Shown here one piece after another: positions 43,733 to 52,406 of a stretch of 64,000 bases of DNA. This DNA comes from Psychrobacillus sp. FSL H8-0483 (lineage in GTDB: Bacteria; Bacillota; Bacilli; Bacillales_A; Planococcaceae), in the NCBI RefSeq assembly GCF_038637725.1, contig NZ_CP152052.1, positions 1,967,501 to 2,031,500 of the forward strand. Reading direction: 5' to 3'. The notes below the pieces were generated by a model. The model ran no database searches, had not been told where the DNA came from, and saw nothing but the letters and a program-made list of their open reading frames with translations. The first letter of the stretch is position 1, and every line of letters starts with the position of its first letter. Made by a program: the position numbers and the translations under genes.

Positions 43733-43919
43733 AGCAATTTTATTCATCAACAGTGATCCAGTCATTAAATTGTCGTTGGAAACAAAATTTTGATTTTAAT
43801 TCTAAAAAAAGGAATTATTGAATCTTTTTGGGATTGATTAACGTATTATAATGTATTGCCGTTCTTGAAGGGAATAGGGAGATGGAAGCGATGGTTGAAA
43901 TGAAAAGGGAGGGAACTGA

Positions 43920-44108
43920 GTGCATTGGGGGATGTGGATTTTTTGGGGTTCCATTGCGGCTCTACTTATAGGTACTTATCTTGTGGATTTTCTAACTGGA
44001 CGGAAATATAATTTCAAAGAACAGGAAAAGACTTTCAACCAGAATTCGGCGGAAGCAGATGCTCCACGAGAAGTTGGACGGTATAACCATCAAAGTGGAC
44101 CGTTTTAA
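43920..44108 (+). CDS. Small single-pass membrane protein (62 aa)
   Basis: GTG 43920 is preceded by AGGGAGGG at 7-8 bases. MHWGMWIFWGSIAALLIGTY forms one helix, followed by a basic then acidic polar tail (DFLTGRKYNFKEQEK). This is a frequent architecture in Bacillus, with no known function. It is a single gene with a module-A repeat just downstream. Confidence 0.62.
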   Translation: MHWGMWIFWGSIAALLIGTYLVDFLTGRKYNFKEQEKTFNQNSAEADAPREVGRYNHQSGPF

Positions 44109-44126
44109 ATGAACGAACGGATTTGG

Positions 44127-44215
44127 TACTTAACTACCATGGAAGAACGTAATTTTCTTCCATATTCTGTGGTGAAGCAGGCTTCATGGATGGCTAACGG
44201 AGGCGTTAGTTAAAG
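44127..44215. repeat. Interspersed repeat, module A
   Basis: TTAACTACCATGGAAGAACG, AATTTTCTTCCATATTCTG, the hairpin GAAGCAGGCTTC, then ATGGATGGCTAACGGAGG and CGTTAGTTAAAG. Confidence 0.78.
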
Positions 44216-44265
44216 ATGATTGGGTTGCTTTACTAAGTAATTTATACAAATTATGGGGGAAGTAA

Positions 44266-44865
44266 GTGAAAAAAATACATACCATATTATTTACAGTAAT
44301 GATATTAACTGCTTGTTCGGATACAGACCAAAATTTAAATGAACTAGTTGAAGCTGCTTCTTCAGTCACATCTGAAACATTACAGTTGGAGGGGATTGGT
44401 AGTGTCGCGGTAATGATTAATCCAGCAGATTCTAATCCAAGGATCGAAATTATTTTACAGGATGAGAAAGAGCTAACCAGTGTGGAAATAGAGGAAGTTC
44501 AAAAACGTATACAAGATGCTGTTTATTCAAATACAAATGTGTCATTTAATGTGTTAATTCGATCAAAAAGTGAGGAGGAACTGCGAGACGAAAAATGGCA
44601 TCCAATTTTCAAAGCTATTTACGAAAAGACGGAAGAAGAATTTGAGGAATACAGAGGGTTTGCCTATTCCTTCTCCCCAGAACCTTTGCAAATTATTATT
44701 AAAACTCATTTACAAGATAATAAAAGTACCTCTAATTTAGAAAAGATAGAGCAGATTGAAGAATATGTAGATGAAATAATAAAGCAAAAAATAAAAGAAC
44801 TATATGTTGAGGAATTACCTTATAAAATTATTGTTCGAAGCAAGGATAATGAGGATTTAAATTAA
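44266..44865 (+). CDS. Lipoprotein, DUF4030-like
   Basis: GTG 44266 follows GGGGGAAGTAA. This 199-residue precursor has lipobox LTAC (Cys17). Two related halves each contain a beta-alpha unit (SVAVMINPADSNPRIEIILQ and PEPLQIIIKTHLQD; VSFNVLIRSKSEEEL and LPYKIIVRSKDNEDL), suggesting internal duplication. It resembles DUF4030-type lipoproteins of Bacillus by recall. It is anchored outside the membrane; the function is unknown. Confidence 0.62.
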   Translation: MKKIHTILFTVMILTACSDTDQNLNELVEAASSVTSETLQLEGIGSVAVMINPADSNPRIEIILQDEKELTSVEIEEVQKRIQDAVYSNTNVSFNVLIRSKSEEELRDEKWHPIFKAIYEKTEEEFEEYRGFAYSFSPEPLQIIIKTHLQDNKSTSNLEKIEQIEEYVDEIIKQKIKELYVEELPYKIIVRSKDNEDLN

Positions 44866-44922
44866 TATTATCGTAAAGTCACATGTTGGTGTTGATCTAT
44901 TAATGATTAACACCTTTTATTT

Positions 44923-45078
44923 GGCTTATTCAACGACCATGAAAGAACGTATTTCCCTTACATATTCTGTGTGAAGGAGGGCTTCATGGATGGCTAACGG
45001 GGTGCTTTACATGAAAATCATGGAGCTGTTTAGACTGCTCTTTTTTCTTATTCAACTAAAGAGGCAGTTTCTTAATGA
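44923..45078. repeat. Interspersed repeat, module A followed by terminator module
   Basis: TTATTCAACGACCATGAAAG, the hairpin GAAGGAGGGCTTC, ATGGATGGCTAACGGGG, then AAAATCATGGAGCTGTTTAG, CTGCTCTTTTTTCTTATTCA and ACTAAAGAGGCAGTTTC. The module order is reversed relative to the copy at 17445. Confidence 0.75.
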
Positions 45079-45090
45079 AGCACCCACTTT

Positions 45091-45492
45091 TTAGTCCATT
45101 GATAAATTGATTAAGTCATTCGCTACCATTCCTTCACCTATTGCTTGAATATGTAAATGCTCATGTAGATAGGGCTTATCAATATTCCATGTTAAAGAAA
45201 AGTTATTATCATTTTGATTTTCTTGAATATCGTATCCAATGAGTTTTCTTTCTGTCCATGTTTGAGTACCTGTTGGAATCAACCAAAATAATACAGTTTC
45301 CGTATTTTCTGCTTCAACATGAAATGTAATTTTCTTTGTCCCATTTGGTATGGATACCCAGTTTCCTTCTTTAGCATACACTGTGTTAATACTTTTTATT
45401 TCAGGTCTGGGTGGTTGAGAAGTGGTATCTTCGCTTATAAGTGATTGAAATGCTGTTAAGATATTTAAAGCAAGAAATAATTTTAATAACAT
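45091..45492 (-). CDS. Secreted hypothetical protein (133 aa)
   Basis: Start ATG 45492 has GAGGTG 7 bases upstream; a GTG 9 bases earlier is in frame. A signal peptide (LLKLFLALNILTAFQS) is followed by an acidic, beta-rich domain (WVSIPNGTKKITFHVEAENT; VLFWLIPTGTQTWTERKLIG), likely a small beta-sandwich. There is no Cys and no anchor. The function is unknown; related sequences occur scattered in Bacillus. Confidence 0.6.
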   Translation of the reverse strand: MLLKLFLALNILTAFQSLISEDTTSQPPRPEIKSINTVYAKEGNWVSIPNGTKKITFHVEAENTETVLFWLIPTGTQTWTERKLIGYDIQENQNDNNFSLTWNIDKPYLHEHLHIQAIGEGMVANDLINLSMD

Positions 45493-45540
45493 TGATTTCA
45501 CCTCAATAGGTAGTATTTACTTTATGAGGATTGCTATACG

Positions 45541-45560
45541 TTATTCAACTACCATGAAAA
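45541..45560. repeat. Left piece of a repeat split by the IS110 element
   Basis: TTATTCAACTACCATGAAAA is the left arm and head of module A. The rest, ATTTTCATTCTCTGTGGTG onward, resumes at about 47107 beyond the insertion. Confidence 0.65.
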
Positions 45561-45671
45561 TAAACTTCTGTAATTTAGGGAAAAAGGCAATACTTAATAA
45601 GACGCAGCTCATTCGTTAAAAAAAAAGGAGAGCGCGTAATTCATTGAACTATTGTAGGTAGGTGGACTGGA

Positions 45672-46895
45672 TTAAGACGCTTCAGGTTCTTGTAACGTAA
45701 CTGTGTATCCTAAACTCTCAAGTCTTCGTAAGGAATGTCGAACAATTGACTGTTGTCTCTTTTTATCAAAGTAGTCTTCGCCTAAGTCTACGTACATTTC
45801 TTTTCGAGTTAAGAGATAATAGGAGATGCGTAACATGGCATGAGCGACGACAATTCCTGCTCGTTTCTTACCTTTTCTTGCTGCTGTACGACGATACAAA
45901 GCACCGAGATAGTTTTTGGAACCTCTTACAGAATGAGCTGCTTCTGTTAATGCTGATCTCAAATATTTGTTTCCTTTTTTGGTTTTAGTTGATTTCCTTT
46001 TTCCCGCACTTTCATTATGTCCAGGAACTAATCCTGCCCAAGAGCACATATGAGCTGCACTTGGAAACTGATTCTTAATATCCGTTCCGATTTCAGATAA
46101 AATTTGCTCCGCCATTCTTGTAGCAATGCCAGGAATAGAATCTAGTCGTTCAACATCTTCTTTATTGGCGCTTACTCTTTCCGCCACTTCTTGATCGAGC
46201 ATCTCGATTTGCTCCGTCAAAAAATCAATATGCTTTAAAATGGTTTTCAACATAAGACGTTGATGTGAATTGATATAACCTTTAAGGGCGAGTTCCAGTT
46301 CATCTTTCTTCTTTTTCATTGTTCGTCGAGCAAAATTTGCAAGTTTTTCAGGATCATCTTCGCCTTCGGCGATCGCATGAAGCATATCCCTTGCTGAAAC
46401 GCCCAACACATCTGAAACAACAGAACCTAACTTAATGTTCGCACCTTCCAATACCTTTTGAATCCGATTATGCTGTCTGGCACGTTCTTCAATAATACTC
46501 CGACGATAGCGAACAAGTTCACGTAGTTCCCGTTGATCACGGTCAGGAATATAACTAGCTTTGAGAAGACCATGGCGGAGTAGTTTGGCAATCCATTCTG
46601 CATCCTTCACATCTGTTTTACGTCCAGGCACTGCCTTCATATGCTGGGCATTCACAACTAGAAACTCAATATCTTCAGCTTCTAATAAATTCACAATAGG
46701 TTTCCAGTAAACACTCGTGCTCTCCATGGCGACATGCGTACAATTCAGCTGTTTAATCCAGTCCACCAACTGTATTAAAAATACAGTTTTAGTTGAAAAC
46801 GTTTGAATCTCCTTTCCTTCTGGTGTGATAATACATGCAGTTATATTGTCCTTATGAACATCCATACCACATGCTCTTTCAATGACTATATCCAT
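45672..46895 (-). CDS. IS110-family transposase (DEDD)
   Basis: Start ATG 46895 has AAAGGATG 7 bases upstream (407 residues). The N-terminal RuvC-like DEDD domain has GMDVHKD, VAMESTSVYWKP and TDVKDAEWIAKLLRHG. The C-terminal Transposase_20 domain has RLDSIPGIATRMAEQIL and the serine region CSWAGLVPGHNESAGKRKS. It is apparently intact. IS110 enzymes recombine via a circular intermediate, guided by a bridge RNA from the element's non-coding end. Confidence 0.93.
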   Translation of the reverse strand: MDIVIERACGMDVHKDNITACIITPEGKEIQTFSTKTVFLIQLVDWIKQLNCTHVAMESTSVYWKPIVNLLEAEDIEFLVVNAQHMKAVPGRKTDVKDAEWIAKLLRHGLLKASYIPDRDQRELRELVRYRRSIIEERARQHNRIQKVLEGANIKLGSVVSDVLGVSARDMLHAIAEGEDDPEKLANFARRTMKKKKDELELALKGYINSHQRLMLKTILKHIDFLTEQIEMLDQEVAERVSANKEDVERLDSIPGIATRMAEQILSEIGTDIKNQFPSAAHMCSWAGLVPGHNESAGKRKSTKTKKGNKYLRSALTEAAHSVRGSKNYLGALYRRTAARKGKKRAGIVVAHAMLRISYYLLTRKEMYVDLGEDYFDKKRQQSIVRHSLRRLESLGYTVTLQEPEAS

Positions 46896-47106
46896 TGAAA
46901 ACATCCTTTCTACGGCTCTTAATATTATTGGAGGCTGGTGCAACAATCAGAATAGGATTAATCTACCATGTGTGCTTCCTGTAAGGGAGCGACAGTCAGT
47001 GGTGCACCGTGGTCGTTGGAGTCAGACTAACGGATGGGCTCTAAGGCACCATAGTTCATCGACCTTCCTCTCCCAGCCGTAGAATCAGTATGGACGGTTT
47101 TTCACC
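46896..47106 (-). ncRNA. Candidate IS110 bridge RNA region
   Basis: About 210 non-coding bases upstream of the transposase, rich in local symmetry such as AGTGGTGCACCGTGGTC and CGACCTTCCTCTCCCAGCCG (plus-strand sense), occupy the place where IS110-group bridge RNAs are encoded. It contains ACTAACGGATG, also present in repeat copies such as that at 2247 (CTAACGGATGCTTTAG). Whether this is the target-binding loop cannot be shown by eye. Confidence 0.4.
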
Positions 47107-47165
47107 ATTTTCATTCTCTGTGGTGAAGCGCTGATTTTGCGCTTCATGGATGGCTAACGGTTAGC
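47107..47165. repeat. Right piece of the IS-split repeat with extended hairpin
   Basis: CTCTGTGGTGAAGCGC, TGATTTT, then GCGCTTCATGGATGGCTAAC. The hairpin stem GAAGCGC/GCGCTTC is extended to 7 perfect pairs, more than in other copies, and both arms are changed together. Confidence 0.7.
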
Positions 47166-47320
47166 GATACTTCAATAAGACTTAAATAGGATCGAAATTT
47201 GTCCCTTTTCTTCTTTTTCAGGATTTGTGTCGCAAGAAAATGGACCATGCTTCTTTTTTGAAAAAGGGAAATAAACTTACATATTGAAAGTGTGATTCTG
47301 CAATTACACGAATAATTAAA

Positions 47321-47366
47321 CATACATAACACCGTCCACTTCTGTGGACGGTGTTATGTATGTTTA
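47321..47366. terminator. Perfect 19-bp hairpin, bidirectional terminator
   Basis: CATACATAACACCGTCCAC and GTGGACGGTGTTATGTATG flank the loop TTCT, with AT-rich ends. No gene now ends next to it. The remaining 470 bases up to gerAA contain no other feature I can recognise. Confidence 0.7.
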
Positions 47367-47835
47367 TAAGAGCAAAAAAGAACAACTTTATAGTTGGTGA
47401 TTAGTATTTGAAGAAAAAAACTGACTTGTGGTAAATGTATAGCAATCTCTGCAAAATAATTTTAGTTAAGACTTATAGAAATTCTTTAATTTCTTCAAAT
47501 TTGCATCTCAAAACGGCTCAGGATTGAAATGGTGCGGTTTTGAGAAGATAAATAATTCTATGTACTCAAATTTATGTCTCCAATGTACTAAACTTTGTCC
47601 ACTCCTTGCACCCTTTTATTAATATACCAGTGTTTGGTTTTCAATTATCGACTAGGGGGTCTATATTGAACGTATAAAAAAACTGAAGTAGTTAATACTT
47701 AATATTATAGATAGCCATATTTAACCAACAGAGGCGGTAATAGTAAGCGATTTTTCCTATCTTATATATATATGAAAGTAGAAAAGACTTTTTGGTACCA
47801 TAAAAAGTTAATACAGGAAAAGAGAGAGGGAGACT

Positions 47836-49455
47836 ATGTGGTTTTTAAAGAATAAAAATATAAAAGAGTTAAATACATCTACCCCTTCACCGAGTCAAGA
47901 GGTAGATACCAATCAAAAAGAAGCCTTAAAAACTAGTCTTCAACAAAACATACAAACTCTAAAAGATACCCTTGGAAAAAGTTCGGATATTATCATTCGT
48001 GAAATTCGAATTGGAAATGAAGGAACCATTAAAACCGGTATTATTTATACAGACGGATTAACCGATACCCCTTCATTACAAGACTTTATTTTGGAAACGC
48101 TCATGCTAGATATCAAGGGGATTGAATTACAGAAAAAAACTTCTCCTGATCAAAATCTTATTAGCGTATTAAAAGATGTTGCCCTGACAGTAGGAGAAAT
48201 TAAAGAAATAACTAATTTTGACGATCTTTTTACCAGCCTTTTGTCGGGGGAAACCATTATTTTAATCGACGGATATGCCCAAGGTTTAAGCATTTCCAAT
48301 AAGCATTGGGTAGAACGTGCTGTAACTGAACCATCGGCCCAGACGGTAGTTAGAGGACCACGCGAAGGATTCACTGAAAATTTGCGTGTAAATACGGCCT
48401 TAATTCGTCGGAAAATTAAAGATCCGAACCTTTGGATGGAGTCAAAAAATATTGGAACACGTACGAAAACGAACATTGCCCTAGTCTATATCAATGGCAT
48501 TGCAAATGACAAAATAGTAAAAGAAGTCCGTTTACGTTTGGATCGAATAAACATTGATGGAATTATCGAAAGTGGAAATATAGAGGAATTAATTCAAGAT
48601 TCAACATATTCACCTTTTTCTACCGTTTATAATACAGAACGTCCGGATGTAGTAGCTGCAGCACTACTTGAGGGACGCATAGCTATTTTAGTAGATGGAA
48701 CACCATTTGTGTTACTCGTTCCAGCATTATTCGTTCAATTTTTCCAGTCTGCTGAAGACTACTATGTGCGTACAGTTATTGGGAGTCTTGTTCGACTCCT
48801 TCGGTTTGTAGCATTCGCAATTGCTCTGCTAGCACCTGCATTATTTATTGCGATCACAACTTATCATCAAACCATGCTACCTCCTGCACTCCTAATTAGT
48901 CTGGCAGCTCAGCGAGAAGGTGTCCCATTTCCGGCATTTGTTGAAGCGCTCATAATGGAAGTCACCTTTGAAATTTTGCGCGAAGCAGGCGTAAGAATGC
49001 CACGCTCCATCGGTTCAGCCATGTCTATTGTAGGGGCATTTGTTATTGGAACAGCAGCGGTTGAAGCAGGCATAATCTCAGCTATGATGGTAATCGTCGT
49101 TTCAATAACCGCCATATCTAGTTTTGTTTCGCCCTCATACGACCTAGCGATTGCTGTTAGGGTGCTGCGCTTTGTATTTATGGCGTTAGCTGCTACGTTT
49201 GGTTTATTTGGAATTACGGTAGGTATAATTGCTCTTATTCTCCATTTATGTAGTTTACGTTCTTTTGGCGTACCTTATATGACTCCGTTAGCTCCATTCA
49301 ATGTTTCTGATCAAAAGGATACGTTTATTGTTTTGCCTATATGGAAATTGGTTACTCGACCTCGCCTAATCAATCAACAAAATAGGGTCAGGCAACAAGA
49401 TTCAGCCGCTGCAAAACCAGCACCACCAAAAAATAAGGAGTATGAAGGGGTTTAA
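47836..49455 (+). CDS. GerA-family spore germination receptor subunit A
   Basis: This 539-residue protein has GAGAGAGGGAGA before its ATG. A large N-terminal soluble domain (TLGKSSDIIIREIRIGNEG; TETLILIDGYAQG-like GETIILIDGYAQGLSISN) is followed by about five helices and PSYDLAIAVRVLRFVFMALA, the family hallmark. Germinant receptors (A, B, C subunits) sit in the spore inner membrane and respond to amino acids or sugars; expression is normally from the forespore sigma-G. A clear sigma-G box was not seen. It is first gene of the A-C-small-B operon. Confidence 0.93.
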   Translation: MWFLKNKNIKELNTSTPSPSQEVDTNQKEALKTSLQQNIQTLKDTLGKSSDIIIREIRIGNEGTIKTGIIYTDGLTDTPSLQDFILETLMLDIKGIELQKKTSPDQNLISVLKDVALTVGEIKEITNFDDLFTSLLSGETIILIDGYAQGLSISNKHWVERAVTEPSAQTVVRGPREGFTENLRVNTALIRRKIKDPNLWMESKNIGTRTKTNIALVYINGIANDKIVKEVRLRLDRINIDGIIESGNIEELIQDSTYSPFSTVYNTERPDVVAAALLEGRIAILVDGTPFVLLVPALFVQFFQSAEDYYVRTVIGSLVRLLRFVAFAIALLAPALFIAITTYHQTMLPPALLISLAAQREGVPFPAFVEALIMEVTFEILREAGVRMPRSIGSAMSIVGAFVIGTAAVEAGIISAMMVIVVSITAISSFVSPSYDLAIAVRVLRFVFMALAATFGLFGITVGIIALILHLCSLRSFGVPYMTPLAPFNVSDQKDTFIVLPIWKLVTRPRLINQQNRVRQQDSAAAKPAPPKNKEYEGV

Positions 49456-49457
49456 CG

Positions 49458-50648
49458 ATGAAAAAGTGCATGTTTGGTCTCCTAATTCTCAGCCTCTTTC
49501 TTTCGGGGTGTTGGGACCGGCGGGAATTAAATGAACTCGCTATTACGATGGCAATAGGAATCGATAAAGTTGAAGATGAATACCAGGTTACCACTCAAGT
49601 GATTGTACCTTCGGAATTGTCTATGAAAGGAGGTTTAGGGCGCTCACCGGTAACACTCTTTCAGGCAAAAGGAGATACGGTTTATGAAGCAATTCGAAAA
49701 CTTACAAGGGACTCGCCTCGTAAAATATATCCTGGACATCTTCGAATGCTTGTGATAGGTGAGGAATTAGCTAAGGAAGGTATAGCGGATTCATTAGAGT
49801 TAATGTTTAGGGACAGGGAACTTCGATATGATTTTTATATTGCTATTGCTAAAGATATGACAGCGGCAGAAATACTGAATGTTACAACAACTATAGAAGC
49901 TATACCAGCCAATAAAATGATTAATGCTCTTGAAACGTCAGAAAAGGCTTTTGCATCAACGAGTGGAGTTACATTAGATGATTTAGTTGCAGATCTTGTA
50001 AGTGATGGCAAGGAGGCTGTGTTAACGGGGATATTTGTAACGGGGGACCAAGAAATAGGGCCAAGCAAACAGAATGTAGAATCGATTACTCCTTCTGCTC
50101 GAATTCGATATGATAACTTTGCTGTTTTTAAAAAAGATAAACTTGTTGGATGGTTAACTGAACGTGAAAGTAGGGGGTATAACGATATCACCAACAAAGT
50201 AAAAACAACAGTAAATACAATATCGTGCCCTAAAGAGGGAAAAGCCACTATAGAGGTTATTAAATTCAATTCTGATGTTAAAGGTAAAATAAACAAAGGA
50301 AAGGCCGAAGTGGATGTCAATATTAAGGTAAAGGGAAATGTAGGGGAAGTAGAATGTGAAATAGATCTTACAAAACCAGAAACAATTGACCAGTTAGAGA
50401 AAATTTACGAAAAGGATTTGAAAGAGATCATTAGCGATACCATTAACACTGTTCAAAACAAATATGAAACAGATATTTTTGGATTTGGTGAAGCCATTCA
50501 TCGATCCAATCCGAAAGAGTGGAATAAGATGAAAGAAAACTGGGATGAGGAATTTTCTAACTTAACAGTGAATGTTAAAGTTGTCATGGAACTTCAACAT
50601 ACGGGTACAATAACTAATTCCTTCTTAGAAGAGATAAAGGATAAATAA
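49458..50648 (+). CDS. Ger(x)C germination receptor lipoprotein subunit C
   Basis: This 396-residue protein starts 2 bases after the A-subunit stop. The signal peptide has lipobox SGCWD (Cys18), followed by the family sequence RRELNELAITMAIGIDKVED. The C-terminal domain includes ITNSFLEEIKDK. It is anchored on the outer face of the spore inner membrane. The order A-C-B, rather than A-B-C, is a known variation in bacilli. Confidence 0.92.
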   Translation: MKKCMFGLLILSLFLSGCWDRRELNELAITMAIGIDKVEDEYQVTTQVIVPSELSMKGGLGRSPVTLFQAKGDTVYEAIRKLTRDSPRKIYPGHLRMLVIGEELAKEGIADSLELMFRDRELRYDFYIAIAKDMTAAEILNVTTTIEAIPANKMINALETSEKAFASTSGVTLDDLVADLVSDGKEAVLTGIFVTGDQEIGPSKQNVESITPSARIRYDNFAVFKKDKLVGWLTERESRGYNDITNKVKTTVNTISCPKEGKATIEVIKFNSDVKGKINKGKAEVDVNIKVKGNVGEVECEIDLTKPETIDQLEKIYEKDLKEIISDTINTVQNKYETDIFGFGEAIHRSNPKEWNKMKENWDEEFSNLTVNVKVVMELQHTGTITNSFLEEIKDK

Positions 50649-50650
50649 TC

Positions 50651-50884
50651 ATGATAAAAAGTATAGGAATACTCTTGATTGCAGCTGCCATTCTGTGGAT
50701 TGAAGTTCCACCTCTCTTGGAAAAAAAATATAAAAAAGAGTTACTTGTGTTTTCAATTCTTCTTGCAATTGGGGTTGGGATAAGTATTCCACAAGGATTT
50801 GGAAAACCTATTCCGAATCCAATGGATTTACTAACTTTTGTGTTTAAACCGCTTAATGATGTTATTGATCTTTTGTTGAAGTAA
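50651..50884 (+). CDS. Small membrane protein of the ger operon (77 aa)
   Basis: ATG 50651 is 2 bases after gerC. MIKSIGILLIAAAILWIEVP, a basic patch (LEKKYKKELLVF) and a second helix (SILLAIGVGISIPQG) give two membrane segments, then NPMDLLTFVFKPLNDVIDLL. It resembles the extra small D-type subunits found in some gerA operons. These modulate receptor sensitivity in B. subtilis and B. megaterium (GerKD/GerUD type). A deleted second copy lies at 52219-52372. Confidence 0.75.
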   Translation: MIKSIGILLIAAAILWIEVPPLLEKKYKKELLVFSILLAIGVGISIPQGFGKPIPNPMDLLTFVFKPLNDVIDLLLK

Positions 50885-50917
50885 AAGAAACTTATGGACG
50901 GGATGGTATGAAATGAA

Positions 50918-52039
50918 ATGATGCAAAACGTTAAAATAAATTCGTACCAATTTCTAATTTTAGTTATCTTTTTTACAATTGGTACGAGCACCTTAACTGT
51001 ACCTTCAGTATTAGCAACCGACGCGAAACAAGACGCTTGGATTTCCGCTATAATTGGTATGGGAATCGGGTTATTGGTTATATGGCTATTCATCACTATA
51101 GCTCTTTGGTTCCCTCACCTCACCTTTACCCAAATCATTGAAAAAGTATTTGGAAAATGGGTAGGTAAAATCTTTTCTGTTTTGTTTGTACTCACGTCTT
51201 TTCTTTTTACTTCAGAACTTATATATTATTGTGGGTTATTCCTAAACATCCATACGTTGCCAAATACTCCAATGGTCATTCTTAATCTTCTTATGGCGGC
51301 GATATTGGTGATGGGAGTCCGTCTTGGATTGGAAACCATCGCGCGTTCTGCAGAAATCTTAATTATCGTTTTCTTCGTTCTTTTTCTGATTTTAGTGGTA
51401 TTTATTTCACCTGATATCAAGTTTGAAAACATACAGCCTGTATTTGAAATGGGTACAAAAAAGATCATTCAATCATCTGTATTTTATGTCGTAGTATCTT
51501 CAATTGATGCCATTTTTTTATTAATGATTTTTCCTTCCTTCATTAACAAAATGAAGCAAGTTAAAAAATCTTTTTTAATTGGAAACTTAATAGGCGGCAT
51601 CATCATCATCATCCTTACATTTTTAAGTGTTTCTGTATTAGGTGCTGCTGATACTTCCAGACAGATGTATCCTAGTTATGAATTGGCTAAAAGAATAAAT
51701 ATTGGGAATTTTGTGCAGCGTATTGAGGCGTTAATGTCCACCCTTTGGATTATTTCGCTCTACTTTAAGACGATTCTTTATTTTTACGCTTCCGTTTTTG
51801 GGATGGCACAAATTCTAAATTTGAAAGATTACCGCCCTATAACATTACCGTTAGGCATGATTGCTGTTGCCCTTTCTCTCGTGATTTATCCTAACGTCAT
51901 CTACCAACAAAAGTTTGACAGTACAACGGGTAATTCCTTATCATTATCAATCGGACTTTTTTTACCACTTTTGCTGGTAGTCGTATATGCCCTCCGAAAA
52001 AAACAATTGAAAAAAGATCCTGAAAGTTCCAAAGTGTAA
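50918..52039 (+). CDS. GerAB-family germination permease subunit B, copy 1
   Basis: Start ATG 50918 or 50921 (373 residues). An APC-superfamily transporter of ten helices opens with QFLILVIFFTIGTSTLTVPS and contains DAWISAIIGMGIGLL and IAGAADTSRQMYPSYELAKR-like VLGAADTSRQMYPSYELAKR. B subunits bind the germinant. A mini-ORF ATG-AAA-TGA lies one base before the start, with the ribosome site in front of it. It is last gene of the intact operon and about 94% identical by eye to copy 2. Confidence 0.92.
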   Translation: MMQNVKINSYQFLILVIFFTIGTSTLTVPSVLATDAKQDAWISAIIGMGIGLLVIWLFITIALWFPHLTFTQIIEKVFGKWVGKIFSVLFVLTSFLFTSELIYYCGLFLNIHTLPNTPMVILNLLMAAILVMGVRLGLETIARSAEILIIVFFVLFLILVVFISPDIKFENIQPVFEMGTKKIIQSSVFYVVVSSIDAIFLLMIFPSFINKMKQVKKSFLIGNLIGGIIIIILTFLSVSVLGAADTSRQMYPSYELAKRINIGNFVQRIEALMSTLWIISLYFKTILYFYASVFGMAQILNLKDYRPITLPLGMIAVALSLVIYPNVIYQQKFDSTTGNSLSLSIGLFLPLLLVVVYALRKKQLKKDPESSKV

Positions 52040-52099
52040 GGTTGATTCGATTAATCAGTAAATAGGGGCCTTTGAAGACCAGAAGGATATTAATTATCA

Positions 52100-52218
52100 A
52101 CTAGCCCGTGAAACCTCTACTCATTCACGAGGTGGATACCAATCAAAAAGATGCCTTAAAAACTAGTCTTCAACAAAACATTCAGACTCTAAAAGATACA
52201 CTTGGAAAAAGTTCGGAT
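52100..52218 (+). pseudogene. Remnant of a duplicated gerAA N-terminus
   Basis: The sequence copies the start of gerAA (codons about 20-50: EVDTNQKDALKTSLQQNIQT then LKDTLGKSSD) and jumps at AAAGTTCGGATA into the small-gene sequence AGTATAGGAATAC. This marks a tandem duplication of the operon followed by deletion of most of gerAA and all of gerAC. Short homology (AAAAAGT) lies at the joint. Confidence 0.85.
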
Positions 52219-52372
52219 AAGTATAGGAATACTTTTGTTTGCAGCTGCCATTCTGTTGATTGAAGTTCCACCTCTCTTGGAAAAAAGTATAAAAAAGAGT
52301 TGCTAGTTTTTTCAACTCTTCTTTTTTTGTGTTTAAACCGCGTAATGATGTTATTGCTCTTTTGTTGAAGTA
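52219..52372 (+). pseudogene. Remnant of duplicated small ger-operon gene
   Basis: This remnant matches 50663-50884, with the start missing and about 85 bases deleted between TTCAACTCTTCTTTTT and GTGTTTAAACCGCGTAATGA. It keeps TGCAGCTGCCATTCTG and the end CTTTTGTTGAAGTAA. It lies between the gerAA remnant and gerAB copy 2. Confidence 0.85.
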
Positions 52373-52406
52373 AAAGAACCTAATGGAGGGGACGGCATGA
52401 TTTGAA

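Larger units (their letters stand above)
45560..47106 (-). mobile_element. IS110-family insertion sequence
   Basis: The boundaries are inferred because the flanks together rebuild one module-A repeat. The element is about 1.55 kb, with the transposase on the minus strand, about 110 bases beyond its stop and about 210 non-coding bases before its start. No terminal inverted repeats are evident, as expected for IS110. The long non-coding side lies upstream of the gene, as in the IS110 rather than IS1111 subgroup. Confidence 0.75.

Noticed and set aside
47144-47332. Minus-strand 62-codon frame near the IS110 right flank
   Set aside because: It starts in the repeat/hairpin region and lacks a ribosome site; composition is not gene-like.
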